From Planctomycetota bacterium (lineage in GTDB: Bacteria; Planctomycetota; UBA8108; UBA1146): DNA of 9,366 bases. The notes beneath the pieces are model-generated. The model did no database searches, was not told the DNA's origin, and worked only from the letters and a program-made list of their open reading frames with translations. Shown one piece after another: positions 1 to 8,166 of the stretch. The stretch spans positions 1 through 9,366 of the forward strand of contig NZJA01000030.1 in NCBI GenBank assembly GCA_002691835.1. Reading direction: 5' to 3'. Position 1 is the first letter of the stretch. Every line of letters starts with the position of its first letter. The translations under genes and the position numbers were made by a program.

Positions 1-90
1 CAAACTCCCCAGCTCGATCGGGCATTGGATCATCTCGATAAAGACCTTCGAGATATCTCCGCACCGGTACGGATCCGCATCGAGGAATAG
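1..90 (+). CDS. hom: C-terminal tail of a probable homoserine dehydrogenase (partial, runs off the left edge)
   Basis: The first 29 codons of the window are open in frame 1 and end at a TAG at 88-90. The peptide ends in ISAPVRIRIEE, preceded by an amphipathic ALDHLDKDLRD segment. This resembles the last helix and strand of the ACT domain that closes many bacterial homoserine dehydrogenases, which often end in an 'IRIE/IRVE' strand. The call also rests on context: thrC starts only 17 bases downstream, followed by thrB and lysC, and hom-thrC-thrB is a common order. If correct, the enzyme reduces aspartate semialdehyde to homoserine with NAD(P)H, and its ACT domain would be the site of threonine feedback. 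With only 29 residues visible, another ACT-containing protein cannot be excluded. Confidence 0.55.
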   Translation, partial: QTPQLDRALDHLDKDLRDISAPVRIRIEE

Positions 91-107
91 GTAGAAACGA
101 GGAAACC

Positions 108-1163
108 ATGGCAGGAATCATCGAACGCTACAGGGACAAACTTCCCGTGACGGCAGAGACTCCGGTGATCTCTCTGAATGAGGGATCCACACCGCTGATT
201 CCAGCGCCTGGCCTCTCCCAAATCCTCGGGGGTGAGCGCAAGGTCTTCCTCAAGTTCGAGGGTCTGAATCCCACCTGTTCCTTCAAGGACCGGGGAATGA
301 CTCTTGCCGTTTCAAAAGCGATGGAATCTGAATGCCGTGGAGTCATCTGTGCTTCTACGGGAAATACCTCGGCAGCGGCGGCAGCTTATGCCGCCCGAGC
401 GGGAGTGCCCTGCTATGTCGTTCTGCCAGCCGGAAAAGTTGCCGCAGGAAAATTAGCTCAGGCTCTCGTTCATGGTGCGGCCGTCATTCCCATCGAGGGC
501 AACTTTGATCAGGCTCTCCAACTCGTCGTCGAAATCGCTGAGAAGGAAGGCATCACCCTCGTCAATTCCCTGAATCCATATCGCCTTGAGGGACAAAAAA
601 CCGTGGCGTTTGAAATCGTGGATACTTTGGGCGAAGCTCCCGCTGCTCATTTCCTTCCCGTGGGGAACGCCGGCAATATCACCGCTTCATGGCGCGGGTA
701 CCGTCAATATCACAAAGAAGGGGTGATCCCTGTAACACCGAGAATGTTCGGTTGTCAGGCCGCAGGAGCCGCCCCCATTGTTCACGGACATCCCATCGAA
801 AATCCCGAGACGATTGCGACCGCCATCCGAATTGGCAATCCCGCATCCTGGAAGGGAGCGCTGGAGGCCATCGAACAATCCGAAGGCGAAATCAGTGCTG
901 TCTCCGATGACCAGATCCTTGAGGCCTACAGCCTTCTCGCTTCAACAGAGGGGGTCTTCTGTGAACCCGCCAGTGCTGCCAGCGTTGCAGGCCTTCTCGC
1001 TCGCCAGCGAGCAGGAGAGGAAATCTGTGCGGAAGGTGGAAAGGTCGTCTGTACTCTGACCGGTCATGGACTCAAAGATCCCGATCGGGCGATCGCGGAC
1101 CTCGACATTCCGGAACCGGTCTCTGCTGACCTGAACGCCTTACGACGAAGAATGGGCCTCTGA
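108..1163 (+). CDS. thrC: Threonine synthase (PLP-dependent)
   Basis: Converts O-phospho-L-homoserine to L-threonine and phosphate, the final step of threonine synthesis, in the cytoplasm. The 351-residue product has the usual length of the short Bacillus-type enzyme. It opens with the family signature IERYRDKLPV and EGSTPLI (residues 5-31). The Schiff-base lysine is K60 in the SFKDRG motif, the substrate/PLP loop is STGNTSA (83-89), a glycine-rich phosphate-cup-like GNAGN lies at 186-190, and TGHGLKDP is at 318-325. There is no N-terminal extension or SAM-binding domain as in plant ThrC. The ATG at 108 has a GAGG Shine-Dalgarno at 99-102. The gene starts 17 bases after the upstream stop and its TGA shares one base with the ATG of thrB, so it is an internal operon gene. 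Diaminopropionate ammonia-lyase or threonine dehydratase would be the fold-level alternatives, but the signature and neighbours fit ThrC. Confidence 0.97.
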   Translation: MAGIIERYRDKLPVTAETPVISLNEGSTPLIPAPGLSQILGGERKVFLKFEGLNPTCSFKDRGMTLAVSKAMESECRGVICASTGNTSAAAAAYAARAGVPCYVVLPAGKVAAGKLAQALVHGAAVIPIEGNFDQALQLVVEIAEKEGITLVNSLNPYRLEGQKTVAFEIVDTLGEAPAAHFLPVGNAGNITASWRGYRQYHKEGVIPVTPRMFGCQAAGAAPIVHGHPIENPETIATAIRIGNPASWKGALEAIEQSEGEISAVSDDQILEAYSLLASTEGVFCEPASAASVAGLLARQRAGEEICAEGGKVVCTLTGHGLKDPDRAIADLDIPEPVSADLNALRRRMGL

Positions 1164-2086
1164 TGCCCACATGGAAGATCAGGGTTCCTGCCTCCAGTGC
1201 CAATCTCGGACCGGGATTCGACATCCTCGGCCTGGCTCTCGACTGTCCCCTGACCGTGACCGTCACTCCTTCCCCTGACTTTCAGCTGGAAGTGACCGGC
1301 GAAGGCAGTGATCAGGTTCCAACCGACGCAGAGCATTTGATCGTTGCCACAGCCCGAGAAATCGCCGGCGAAGCCGCTCTTCAATGCCATTGGAAAATTG
1401 ACAGCCAAATTCCCATGACTCGCGGATTGGGTTCGAGTGCCGCAGCCATCGGAGCGGGACTCACTGCAGGATTCCTTTTCAGAGATGGGACCATCTCCCA
1501 GCGATCAGAACTCTTTAGAGAACTCACATCGAGGGAAGGACATGGCGACAATGCCGCGGCCGCTGTTTACGGTGGGCTGCAATTCTGCTTTCAAGAAAAA
1601 GCGGATCTCATCTGCTGCCAATCGGTCCCCTGTCCGGAATCCCTCGGAGTCATCGCTCTTGTCCCCGAACACGAACTGGCCACAGCTCAAGCGCGAGCCG
1701 CGCTTCCAGATACCCATGAAACGACGGCCGTCACTTCCAACATGGCAGCCCTCTCTTTACTCCTGAGAAGTCTTGAGAGTCACGATACCCGTCAGCTCTC
1801 CAAAGCCTGTACGGACAGTTTGCACGAACCTTATCGCCTTCCCCTCGTCCCGGGACTGGAAGAAGCATTAGCGGCACTCCGCAGCGATGAACATTTAATG
1901 GGTTCCTGGTTATCCGGGGCCGGGCCGACTCTGGCCAGCTTTGCTCCCTTGAGCGCATTCCCTGATCTGATCCACGGACAGGGGCTCAGCTCTGCGACTG
2001 CAGCTCTCAAGCAAGCGGGCATCGAAACGACAATTTTGGGGCTCGCTGTCGACCATCAAGGGATCCAGTGGGAGAAGCTTCAATGA
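1163..2086 (+). CDS. thrB: Homoserine kinase (GHMP family)
   Basis: Phosphorylates L-homoserine with ATP, making the substrate of ThrC. The 307-residue length is typical. GHMP motif 1 is PASSANLGPGFD (residues 9-20). The glycine/serine-rich ATP loop, motif 2, is RGLGSSAAAIGAG (87-99). Motif 3 is LSGAGPTLASF (250-260). EGHGDN (125-130) corresponds to the homoserine-kinase box usually written EGHPDN, with Gly in place of Pro here, and HEPYR (221-225) is another conserved stretch. The ATG at 1163 overlaps the thrC stop as TGATG, and only a weak GAAGAA purine stretch precedes it. Translation is therefore probably coupled to thrC. The stop overlaps the lysC start by 4 bases. The set of motifs separates it from mevalonate or shikimate GHMP kinases. 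Confidence 0.96.
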   Translation: MPTWKIRVPASSANLGPGFDILGLALDCPLTVTVTPSPDFQLEVTGEGSDQVPTDAEHLIVATAREIAGEAALQCHWKIDSQIPMTRGLGSSAAAIGAGLTAGFLFRDGTISQRSELFRELTSREGHGDNAAAAVYGGLQFCFQEKADLICCQSVPCPESLGVIALVPEHELATAQARAALPDTHETTAVTSNMAALSLLLRSLESHDTRQLSKACTDSLHEPYRLPLVPGLEEALAALRSDEHLMGSWLSGAGPTLASFAPLSAFPDLIHGQGLSSATAALKQAGIETTILGLAVDHQGIQWEKLQ

Positions 2087-3327
2087 ACCCCACAGAATTA
2101 AAAAAACCGATCCATGTCATGAAGTTTGGTGGGACCAGTGTTGCGACACCGGCATTGATTCAGAATGCAGCTCACCGAATCTCTGAACGCCAGAATGCGG
2201 GAGTCCACGTCGTCTGTGTGGTCTCGGCAATGGGAGACACCACCGATCAGCTTCTTTCTCTCGCTCGCGAAATTTCCGAACGCCCTCCCAGCCGTGAATT
2301 GGATGTACTGCTTTCAGCTGGAGAAGTTCAGTCGATGGCACTGCTTTCGATGGCTCTCCATGAGAAAGGGATTGCTGCACGATCCTTTACCGGATCTCAG
2401 GGCGGGATTCGTACGAATACTCAACACTCTGAAGCAAAAATTCTGCACATTGATCCTGACCGCATCGTTTCAGCTCTTGCTCGAGATGAAGTCGTCGTCC
2501 TCGCTGGATTCCAGGGGCACGATGAACGAGATGAAATCACGACTCTCGGACGTGGTGGATCCGATACCAGTGCGGTAGCCATGGCTGCAGCCCTCGGTGC
2601 AGATCTCTGTGAAATCCTCACCGATGTGAGCGGTGTCTTCACTGCTGACCCGAGGATTGTCGATGGTGCCCGCCAAATCAGAGCTCTCGGCTACGACGAG
2701 ATGCTGGAGATGGCAAATCTGGGCGCCAAGGTTCTTCATGGCCGCTCTGTCGAGATGGCCCGACGATTCCAAGTTCCTCTCGTTGTCGCTTCCGCGACAC
2801 AGAATGCTCCAGGAACCCGAATCAGCAGAAAGGAAGATGATATGGAGAAGGTCGAAATCAGGGCGGTCACCGATGACCGTAACGTCAAAAAAATCTCTCT
2901 CGTATCAGTTCCTGATACCCCAGGAGTCGCTGCCAAGATCTTCGGCATCCTCGGCGAGTTGGGAGTCAATGTCCGACTCATCGTTCAGGCCCAAAGTCAC
3001 GACGGCAACAACGACATCACCTTTGTTGTCCCCGGAGATACGCATTTCAACGACGAACAACTCGACGACCTGGTCAAACAGGTCGGGGGTGAAAACTGGA
3101 TCGTCGATGAACGCATCGCCCTCCTGAACATCATCGGTGAGGGGATTTCCAGAGAACCCGGAATCGCCGGATCTATCTTTCAAATTCTTGCCGCTCAAAA
3201 AATCAACCTGGACCTGATCTCCAGTTCAAATCTGGTGATCACCTGTGTCGTCCCCGAAGAAGACCTGATTCGCGGCACTCGCGCTCTTCATGAAGGCCTG
3301 ATCGAGACAGACGCCTCCACCAGCTAA
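2083..3327 (+). CDS. lysC: Aspartate kinase, monofunctional, with C-terminal ACT domains
   Basis: Phosphorylates L-aspartate with ATP, the committed step to lysine, threonine and methionine. I chose the ATG at 2083 (414 aa). It forms an ATGA overlap with the thrB stop and has GGAG at 2071-2074. An in-frame GTG at 2068 would add five residues but lacks these features. The kinase domain covers about residues 8-245, with KFGGTSVA (14-21), LLSAGE (76-81), RTNTQHSEA (110-118), GRGGSDTSAVA (156-166) and TDVSGVFTADPR (180-191). Two ACT units follow, at about 266-335 and 345-405; they normally bind lysine and/or threonine for feedback inhibition. There is no homoserine dehydrogenase fusion. The usual substrate-loop tryptophan (TGWQAGIRT) is Ser here (TGSQGGIRT, 103-111), and the second ACT reads ISSSNL where relatives have ISTSEI. 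An internal start at codon 254 is annotated separately. Confidence 0.96.
   Translation: MNPTELKKPIHVMKFGGTSVATPALIQNAAHRISERQNAGVHVVCVVSAMGDTTDQLLSLAREISERPPSRELDVLLSAGEVQSMALLSMALHEKGIAARSFTGSQGGIRTNTQHSEAKILHIDPDRIVSALARDEVVVLAGFQGHDERDEITTLGRGGSDTSAVAMAAALGADLCEILTDVSGVFTADPRIVDGARQIRALGYDEMLEMANLGAKVLHGRSVEMARRFQVPLVVASATQNAPGTRISRKEDDMEKVEIRAVTDDRNVKKISLVSVPDTPGVAAKIFGILGELGVNVRLIVQAQSHDGNNDITFVVPGDTHFNDEQLDDLVKQVGGENWIVDERIALLNIIGEGISREPGIAGSIFQILAAQKINLDLISSSNLVITCVVPEEDLIRGTRALHEGLIETDASTS
2831..2844 (+). promoter_or_regulatory. Candidate internal ribosome binding site and ATG inside lysC (beta-subunit start)
   Basis: AGGA at 2831-2834 stands seven bases before an in-frame ATG at 2842, which is codon 254 of lysC. 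Translation from here would give a 161-residue protein, MEKVEIRAVTDDRNVK onward, ending at 3327 and containing only the two ACT units. Aspartate kinases of the Bacillus and Corynebacterium alpha2-beta2 type make their beta subunit from an internal in-frame start at the same place, between the kinase and ACT parts. The match of position, spacing and downstream sequence is what I see. Actual use of the start is inferred. Confidence 0.5.
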
Positions 3328-3366
3328 AAAACTTGCCGTGTTGCACCATTGGCACAACACGGCAAG
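3326..3366 (-). terminator. Intrinsic terminator of gcvP (minus strand)
   Basis: CTTGCCGTGTTG at 3332-3343 pairs perfectly with CAACACGGCAAG at 3355-3366, a 12-bp stem with an 11-nt loop. Read on the minus strand, the stem is followed by six T residues (complement of A 3326-3331), 35 bases past the gcvP stop. Read on the plus strand, it is followed by AAAAAGAAG and so has no U-tract, although the hairpin begins just 4 bases after the lysC stop. It is therefore a good terminator for gcvP and an imperfect one for the threonine operon. The T-tract overlaps the last bases of the lysC stop codon. Confidence 0.78.
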
Positions 3367-3401
3367 AAAAAGAAGATGACGACACCGGAGGATTTTCATC
3401 C

Positions 3402-6299
3402 TTAAGTGTCGGAGTACTCCTCCACAGGCGGGCACGAACATACGAGGTTTCGATCACCATATGCCTGATCAATGCGCGCCACAGCAGGCCAGAACTTATG
3501 ACTGCGAGTGTGCAAACTGGGGAAGGCCGCCTGCTCACGGGAATAGGGGCGATCCCACTCTTCGGTAATCACACAGGCTGCCGTATGTGGAGCGTTACAA
3601 AGCGGATTATTCTCTGCTGGAAGTTCTCCAGCCTCGACCAGCTTCGCTTCTGAGTGGATTCCCCGCATCGCTTCAACGAATCGATCGAGTTCTTTTTTGG
3701 GTTCGCTCTCTGTCGGTTCAACCATCAGTGTTCCCGCCACCGGCCATGACATCGTCGGTGCGTGGAAGCCATAATCGATCAACCTTTTAGCCACATCGTC
3801 GACGGTTATCCCCGCTTCGGACTTCAGCACGCGGGTATCGATGATGCACTCATGGGCAACCAGACCATTCTCTCCTTTGAAAAGAATCGGATAGAGGTCT
3901 TCCAGTGCCGCTGCGAGATAGTTCGCAGAAAGAATGGCCACGCGAGTGGCGTGAACCAGACCCGAGGTTCCCATCATGCGGATGTAGGCATAACTGATCG
4001 GCAAGATTGTTGCACTGCCAAAAGGAGCCGCAGAAATCGCTCCTATCCCCTGTTCGCCACCGGTGTCCCTGAAGGGATGCCCAGGGAGGAAGGGTGAAAG
4101 GTGAGCCGCAACTCCGATGGGGCCCACTCCGGGGCCCCCTCCACCATGGGGAATACAGAACGTCTTGTGAAGATTGAGGTGGCAGACGTCGGCACCAAAG
4201 TCACCCGGCCTGCAAATGCCGACCATGGCATTCATGTTTGCGCCATCGAGGTATACCTGACCGCCAGCCTCATGAACCATCTCGCAGATTTCCCGGATCG
4301 CCGTTTCGAAGACTCCATGAGTCGAAGGATAGGTCACCATCAACGCGGAAAGCTGATCTCTATTGCTCTCAACTTTCGCCTTCAAATCTTCGAGGTCGAT
4401 ATTTCCATCGTCATCGCAACCGACGACGACGACCTTCATGCCGGCCATGATGGCACTCGCTGGATTCGTCCCGTGAGCCGACTGAGGAATGATGCAAACA
4501 TTACGGTGCTCTTCGCCGCGAGACTGGTGGTAAGCACGAATCACCATCAACCCGGAGTATTCACCTTGGGATCCGGCATTTGGCATCATCGTCACCCGGT
4601 CAAAGCCCGTGATCTCTGAAAGCCATTGATCCAGGCGGTCTACCAAAATCTGGTATCCCTTGGTCTGCTCTTCAGGTGCAAACGGGTGCAATCCGGCAAA
4701 GCCCGGGTAAAGAATCGGGAACATCTCAGCCGCAGCATTCAACTTCATCGTGCACGACCCCAGAGGAATCATCGCCGCATTGAGTGCGAGGTCTCGGGAT
4801 TCGAGATTGTGCATATAGCGCATCAGATCTGTCTCACAGCGGTGAGAGTGGAACACTGGGTGTTCGAGGAATGCACTCTTGCGGGCATGGGCCTCTGGCA
4901 AGTCAACTTCGACAGAGCTCGCCATGCTGTCCAAGTCCAAAGATCCTGAAGTGGCTCCAAAGACTTCGAGAATTGAAATCAGATCTTCCCGAAGTGTCGT
5001 CTCGTCCACGGTGATACCGATCGCACCATCTTCGAAGTATCGGAAGTTTCTTTTCGCAGCCTCACTTCGGTTGCGGACTTCTTTTACGCTAAGGTTTACC
5101 GGTGTGACTTTGACGGTATCAAATCGAACCGTCTCAAAGACGTTGTGACCGAGGTCCGACAATCCATTGGCAAGAATCTCTGCCTGCAATCGAACTTTAC
5201 GGGCGATCCTGCTCAGACCTTCCGGACCGTGATGGACCGCATACATCCCTGCGCAAACCGCAAGAAGCACCTGAGCCGTGCAGATGTTGCTGGTCGCCTT
5301 GTCCCTGCGAATATGCTGCTCACGAGTTTGCAGAGCGAGACGCAGAGCTTCTTTACCTTCGGCATCCTTGGACACTCCTACCAGACGACCTGGTAACTGC
5401 CTCTGATGTTTTTCCAGAGTCGCCAGATATGCGGCGTGAGGCCCCCCGAAACCCATTGGAATTCCAAATCGCTGGGTCGATCCCACTGCGACATCCGCGC
5501 CCATTTCTCCGGGAGGAGTCAACAGGGTCAAGGAAAGTGGATCAGCAGCAACGACAACCATCGCTCCGACCTTATGGGCTCGATCACTGATCCCATTCAG
5601 ATCAACCACACGGCCATCGGTATCGGGGTATTGAACCAGCACTCCGAAACAACGCGCCGGGAATGTGAAATCCTCATGATCTCCGACTACGATTTCGATA
5701 CCCAATGGTTCTGCTCGCGACTGAACGATCTCAATCGTCTGCGGGTGACAGCGCTCTGAAACAAAGAAGAGATCGCAATCTTTTCCTCGGCGAGCCTTGT
5801 CTTGAATGCGATGACACATCGTCATGGCTTCCGCAGCAGCGGTTCCTTCATCCAGCATTGAAGCATTCGCAACTTCCATCCCGGTGAGGTCGCATACCAT
5901 CGTTTGGAAATTCAGAAGAGCTTCGAGACGGCCCTGGCTGATCTCAGGCTGGTAAGGTGTGTAAGCAGTGTACCAACCCGGCGACTCAAGAATCCCTCGC
6001 TGAATTGCGGGCGGTGTAATGCAATCGTGATAACCGGTCCCGATGTGGGAACGGAAACATTCATTACTCGCAGAGAGATCCTGAAGTTCCTTGAGCGCTT
6101 CCGCCTCAGTTGCTGCTTCCGGCAGAGAAAGGTCTTTTTCCAAGCGAATCGATTGCGGTACAGCGCGATCGATCAGGCTTTCCATGGAATCGACTCCAAT
6201 CGCCTTAAGCATCGCGTCGATGTCTGAACTTCTCGGTCCCACATGGCGATCCCTGAATAGATCCCCAGAATCTAGAAGTCGGGCCATTTGATCTGTCAT
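3402..6299 (-). CDS. gcvP: Glycine dehydrogenase (decarboxylating), P protein of the glycine cleavage system
   Basis: Decarboxylates glycine and passes the aminomethyl group to the lipoyl arm of GcvH, feeding one-carbon units to tetrahydrofolate via GcvT. The 965 residues are the normal size of the single-chain enzyme, equal to fused gcvPA plus gcvPB. The N-terminal half (about 15-450) carries RHVGP (18-22), [12 protein letters not shown] (86-97), [11 protein letters not shown] (130-140) and [10 protein letters not shown] (285-294). The C-terminal half carries [11 protein letters not shown] (511-521), [10 protein letters not shown] (607-616), DGANMNA (685-691) and the PLP-lysine site [18 protein letters not shown] (707-724, with K712). 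All key motifs are intact. The ATG at 6297-6299 has a perfect GGAGG (complement of 6306-6310) six bases upstream. The gene stands alone: no gcvT, gcvH or lipoate gene is in view, and it diverges from the P5C dehydrogenase gene. Confidence 0.99.
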   Translation of the reverse strand: MTDQMARLLDSGDLFRDRHVGPRSSDIDAMLKAIGVDSMESLIDRAVPQSIRLEKDLSLPEAATEAEALKELQDLSASNECFRSHIGTGYHDCITPPAIQRGILESPGWYTAYTPYQPEISQGRLEALLNFQTMVCDLTGMEVANASMLDEGTAAAEAMTMCHRIQDKARRGKDCDLFFVSERCHPQTIEIVQSRAEPLGIEIVVGDHEDFTFPARCFGVLVQYPDTDGRVVDLNGISDRAHKVGAMVVVAADPLSLTLLTPPGEMGADVAVGSTQRFGIPMGFGGPHAAYLATLEKHQRQLPGRLVGVSKDAEGKEALRLALQTREQHIRRDKATSNICTAQVLLAVCAGMYAVHHGPEGLSRIARKVRLQAEILANGLSDLGHNVFETVRFDTVKVTPVNLSVKEVRNRSEAAKRNFRYFEDGAIGITVDETTLREDLISILEVFGATSGSLDLDSMASSVEVDLPEAHARKSAFLEHPVFHSHRCETDLMRYMHNLESRDLALNAAMIPLGSCTMKLNAAAEMFPILYPGFAGLHPFAPEEQTKGYQILVDRLDQWLSEITGFDRVTMMPNAGSQGEYSGLMVIRAYHQSRGEEHRNVCIIPQSAHGTNPASAIMAGMKVVVVGCDDDGNIDLEDLKAKVESNRDQLSALMVTYPSTHGVFETAIREICEMVHEAGGQVYLDGANMNAMVGICRPGDFGADVCHLNLHKTFCIPHGGGGPGVGPIGVAAHLSPFLPGHPFRDTGGEQGIGAISAAPFGSATILPISYAYIRMMGTSGLVHATRVAILSANYLAAALEDLYPILFKGENGLVAHECIIDTRVLKSEAGITVDDVAKRLIDYGFHAPTMSWPVAGTLMVEPTESEPKKELDRFVEAMRGIHSEAKLVEAGELPAENNPLCNAPHTAACVITEEWDRPYSREQAAFPSLHTRSHKFWPAVARIDQAYGDRNLVCSCPPVEEYSDT

Positions 6300-6528
6300 G
6301 CAAATCCTCCGATATTCGCTGGATTCACCCGAATCAGATCCCGATTCTCGGGAACTTCTCTCCGGTGAACGATAACCACACCCTTACAAGGTAACACTCT
6401 CCCCTTTTGCGGCAACCGAACCACCCCTTGAACAGTGGCATCTGTGAACGTTGAGGGCTTTAATGCCCATTCAATGAGGAACAGGGAGACCCTGATCAGT
6501 TGCGTAACCCCCTCGAGAAGGAACCGTC
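6300..6528. promoter_or_regulatory. Divergent control region between gcvP and the P5C dehydrogenase gene
   Basis: This 229-bp non-coding spacer must hold the promoters of both genes. On the gcvP side there are two small hairpins just above its Shine-Dalgarno: GATTC/GAATC at 6322-6326 and 6331-6335, and TCCCGA/TCGGGA at 6339-6344 and 6348-6353. In the middle is an imperfect dyad, TTGA-GGGC (6451-6458) facing GCCC-AT-TCAA (6465-6474), with an A/T-rich centre TTTAAT. On the dehydrogenase side, CAGGG/CCCTG (6482-6486 and 6490-6494) forms a short hairpin. I see no convincing -35/-10 pair on either strand and no glycine riboswitch core. The dyads are directly visible; any regulatory role is inferred. 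Confidence 0.4.
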
Positions 6529-8166
6529 ATGGAAAATCAAAAATTTGACCCCGGAACACCGGATAACGAACCCATCCTCGATTACGCCCCTGACTCAGCG
6601 GAGCGCAACTCTTTGGAATCCCGTCTCGACTCGATGGCTGGGGAAATCCCCGAGATTCCCTGCATCGTCGGTGGCGAACAGATCTTTACCGGAGAGATCC
6701 GTGAACAGCGTTCTCCCCATGACCATCAACATGTGATCGCCCGGTGGCACTGTGCGACCCCTGAGGTTGTTCAAAAAGCGGTAGCCGCTGCCCAGACAGC
6801 TTGGAAAGAATGGTCTTCCGTCTCTCAACAAGTGCGTTCTGCGGTAATGGAACGGGCAGCCGTGCTGTTGCAGGGAAGCAAATGGCGCGATGAGATCAAC
6901 GCTTCGACCATGCTCGGCCAGTCAAAAACTGTCTTTCAGTCAGAGATCGATGCCGCTTGTGAATTGATCGACTTTTTCCGTTTCAACAATCATTACGCCC
7001 TCGACCAGATTCCGCGAGAACAGCCGCCAATCAATCCGCCAGGAATCTGGAATCATGTTGATCACCGCCCTCTCGAAGGCTACGTCTACGCAGTCACTCC
7101 TTTCAACTTCACTTCGATTGCAGCAAATCTTTGCTGTGCCCCGGCATTGATGGGAAACACGGTGGTGTGGAAACCTTCAGAGCACTCGGTTCTCTCTAAC
7201 TGGGTTTCTTACCGCCTTCTCGAGGAAGCCGGACTCCCCCCAGGAGTGATCAACTTTGTTCCTGGAGATCCCGTCTCAATTACCCGTGAAGCCCTCTCTT
7301 CCCACGACTTTGCCGGAATCCACTACACCGGATCGACTCAGATATTCCGTCAGCTGTGGCAGCAGATCGCTGGCAATCTTGAGAACTATCGCAACTACCC
7401 ACGCATTGTTGGTGAAACCGGAGGCAAAGATTTCATCTTTGCGCATCCGAGCGCTGATGTTGCATCTCTGAGTGCAGCCACTGTTCGAGGAGCCTTTGAG
7501 TATCAGGGTCAAAAATGTTCGGCAGCCAGTCGAATGTATGTTCCAAAGAGTCTCTGGCCGCAATTGAAAGAATCCCTCGTCGAAACCACCCGATCATTGC
7601 CGATGGGAGATGTTCGAGATTTCAAAAACTTCATGGGAGCAGTGATTCATCAGGGCGCTTTCGAAAGAAACCAATCAGCCATTGAGAGAGCCCGTGAAAA
7701 TTCTGAGTGTGATATTATCTGTGGTGGCGAATGTGACGACTCAAAGGGTTACTTTGTCAGCCCAACCATCATCGAGTGTCAGGATCCGAAGGCTGAAACG
7801 ATGGAAACCGAATTGTTTGGTCCGGTTCTCTCTGTCCATGTCTACGAAGATGAAAAAATGGACCAGGCTCTGGATCTCGTGGATTCCACCAGTCCCTACG
7901 CCTTGACTGGAGCGGTCTTCTCTTCTGACCGTCTCGCCGCCGATCGGATCTCTGAACGCCTTCGATACAGCGCAGGTAACTTTTACATCAACGACAAACC
8001 CACCGGTGCTGTCGTCGGTCAACAGCCATTTGGCGGAGCCAGAGCATCGGGAACCGATGACAAGGCGGGATCTGCCCTGAATCTGCTTCGATGGATTGCA
8101 CCGCGGACTGTGAAAGAAAACTTCTCACCGCCGACCAATCATGAATATCCACATATGTCGTCGTAG
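6529..8166 (+). CDS. pruA: L-glutamate gamma-semialdehyde (1-pyrroline-5-carboxylate) dehydrogenase, ALDH4A1-type
   Basis: Oxidises glutamate semialdehyde, in equilibrium with P5C, to L-glutamate with NAD+, the second step of proline breakdown. The 545-residue length and motifs match the stand-alone P5C dehydrogenase family shared by mitochondria and some bacteria, not the PutA fusion. The Rossmann/NAD region includes TPFNFTSIA (190-198, with oxyanion-hole N193) and WKPSEHS (214-220). HYTGST is at 265-270, the general base is E296 in GETGGKD, the catalytic nucleophile is C330 in YQGQKCSAASR, and ELFGPVLSV is at 428-436. The segment INDKPTGAVVGQQPFGGARASGTDDKAG (487-513, quoted in parts: INDKPTGA, GQQPFGGARASG) is highly typical of the family and covers the substrate-anchor region. 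The ATG at 6529 has AAGGA at 6518-6522. No proline dehydrogenase gene is adjacent, and no clear terminator follows before the Rrf2 gene. Confidence 0.94.
   Translation: MENQKFDPGTPDNEPILDYAPDSAERNSLESRLDSMAGEIPEIPCIVGGEQIFTGEIREQRSPHDHQHVIARWHCATPEVVQKAVAAAQTAWKEWSSVSQQVRSAVMERAAVLLQGSKWRDEINASTMLGQSKTVFQSEIDAACELIDFFRFNNHYALDQIPREQPPINPPGIWNHVDHRPLEGYVYAVTPFNFTSIAANLCCAPALMGNTVVWKPSEHSVLSNWVSYRLLEEAGLPPGVINFVPGDPVSITREALSSHDFAGIHYTGSTQIFRQLWQQIAGNLENYRNYPRIVGETGGKDFIFAHPSADVASLSAATVRGAFEYQGQKCSAASRMYVPKSLWPQLKESLVETTRSLPMGDVRDFKNFMGAVIHQGAFERNQSAIERARENSECDIICGGECDDSKGYFVSPTIIECQDPKAETMETELFGPVLSVHVYEDEKMDQALDLVDSTSPYALTGAVFSSDRLAADRISERLRYSAGNFYINDKPTGAVVGQQPFGGARASGTDDKAGSALNLLRWIAPRTVKENFSPPTNHEYPHMSS

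Noticed and set aside
2068..2082. Upstream GTG start adding five residues to lysC
   Set aside because: The ATG at 2083 has the ATGA overlap with thrB and a GGAG at correct spacing; the GTG version would place that Shine-Dalgarno inside the coding region.
2633..3127. 164-codon open frame in another frame of lysC
   Set aside because: Ser/Arg-rich shadow of the real gene, with no motif and no ribosome binding site of note.
4101..4619. 172-codon plus-strand open frame opposite gcvP, and several similar ones
   Set aside because: It lies wholly antisense to strongly conserved gcvP coding sequence, shows no recognisable motif and has an Arg/His-rich shadow composition.
6428..6464. Possible promoter TTGAAC ... 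TTTAAT for the P5C dehydrogenase gene
   Set aside because: The two boxes are about 25 bases apart, too far for a standard sigma-70-type promoter.
6300..6480. Glycine riboswitch upstream of gcvP
   Set aside because: I read the minus strand for the conserved aptamer core sequences and did not find them; a GGAGAGAAG stretch alone is insufficient. A covariance-model search would settle it.
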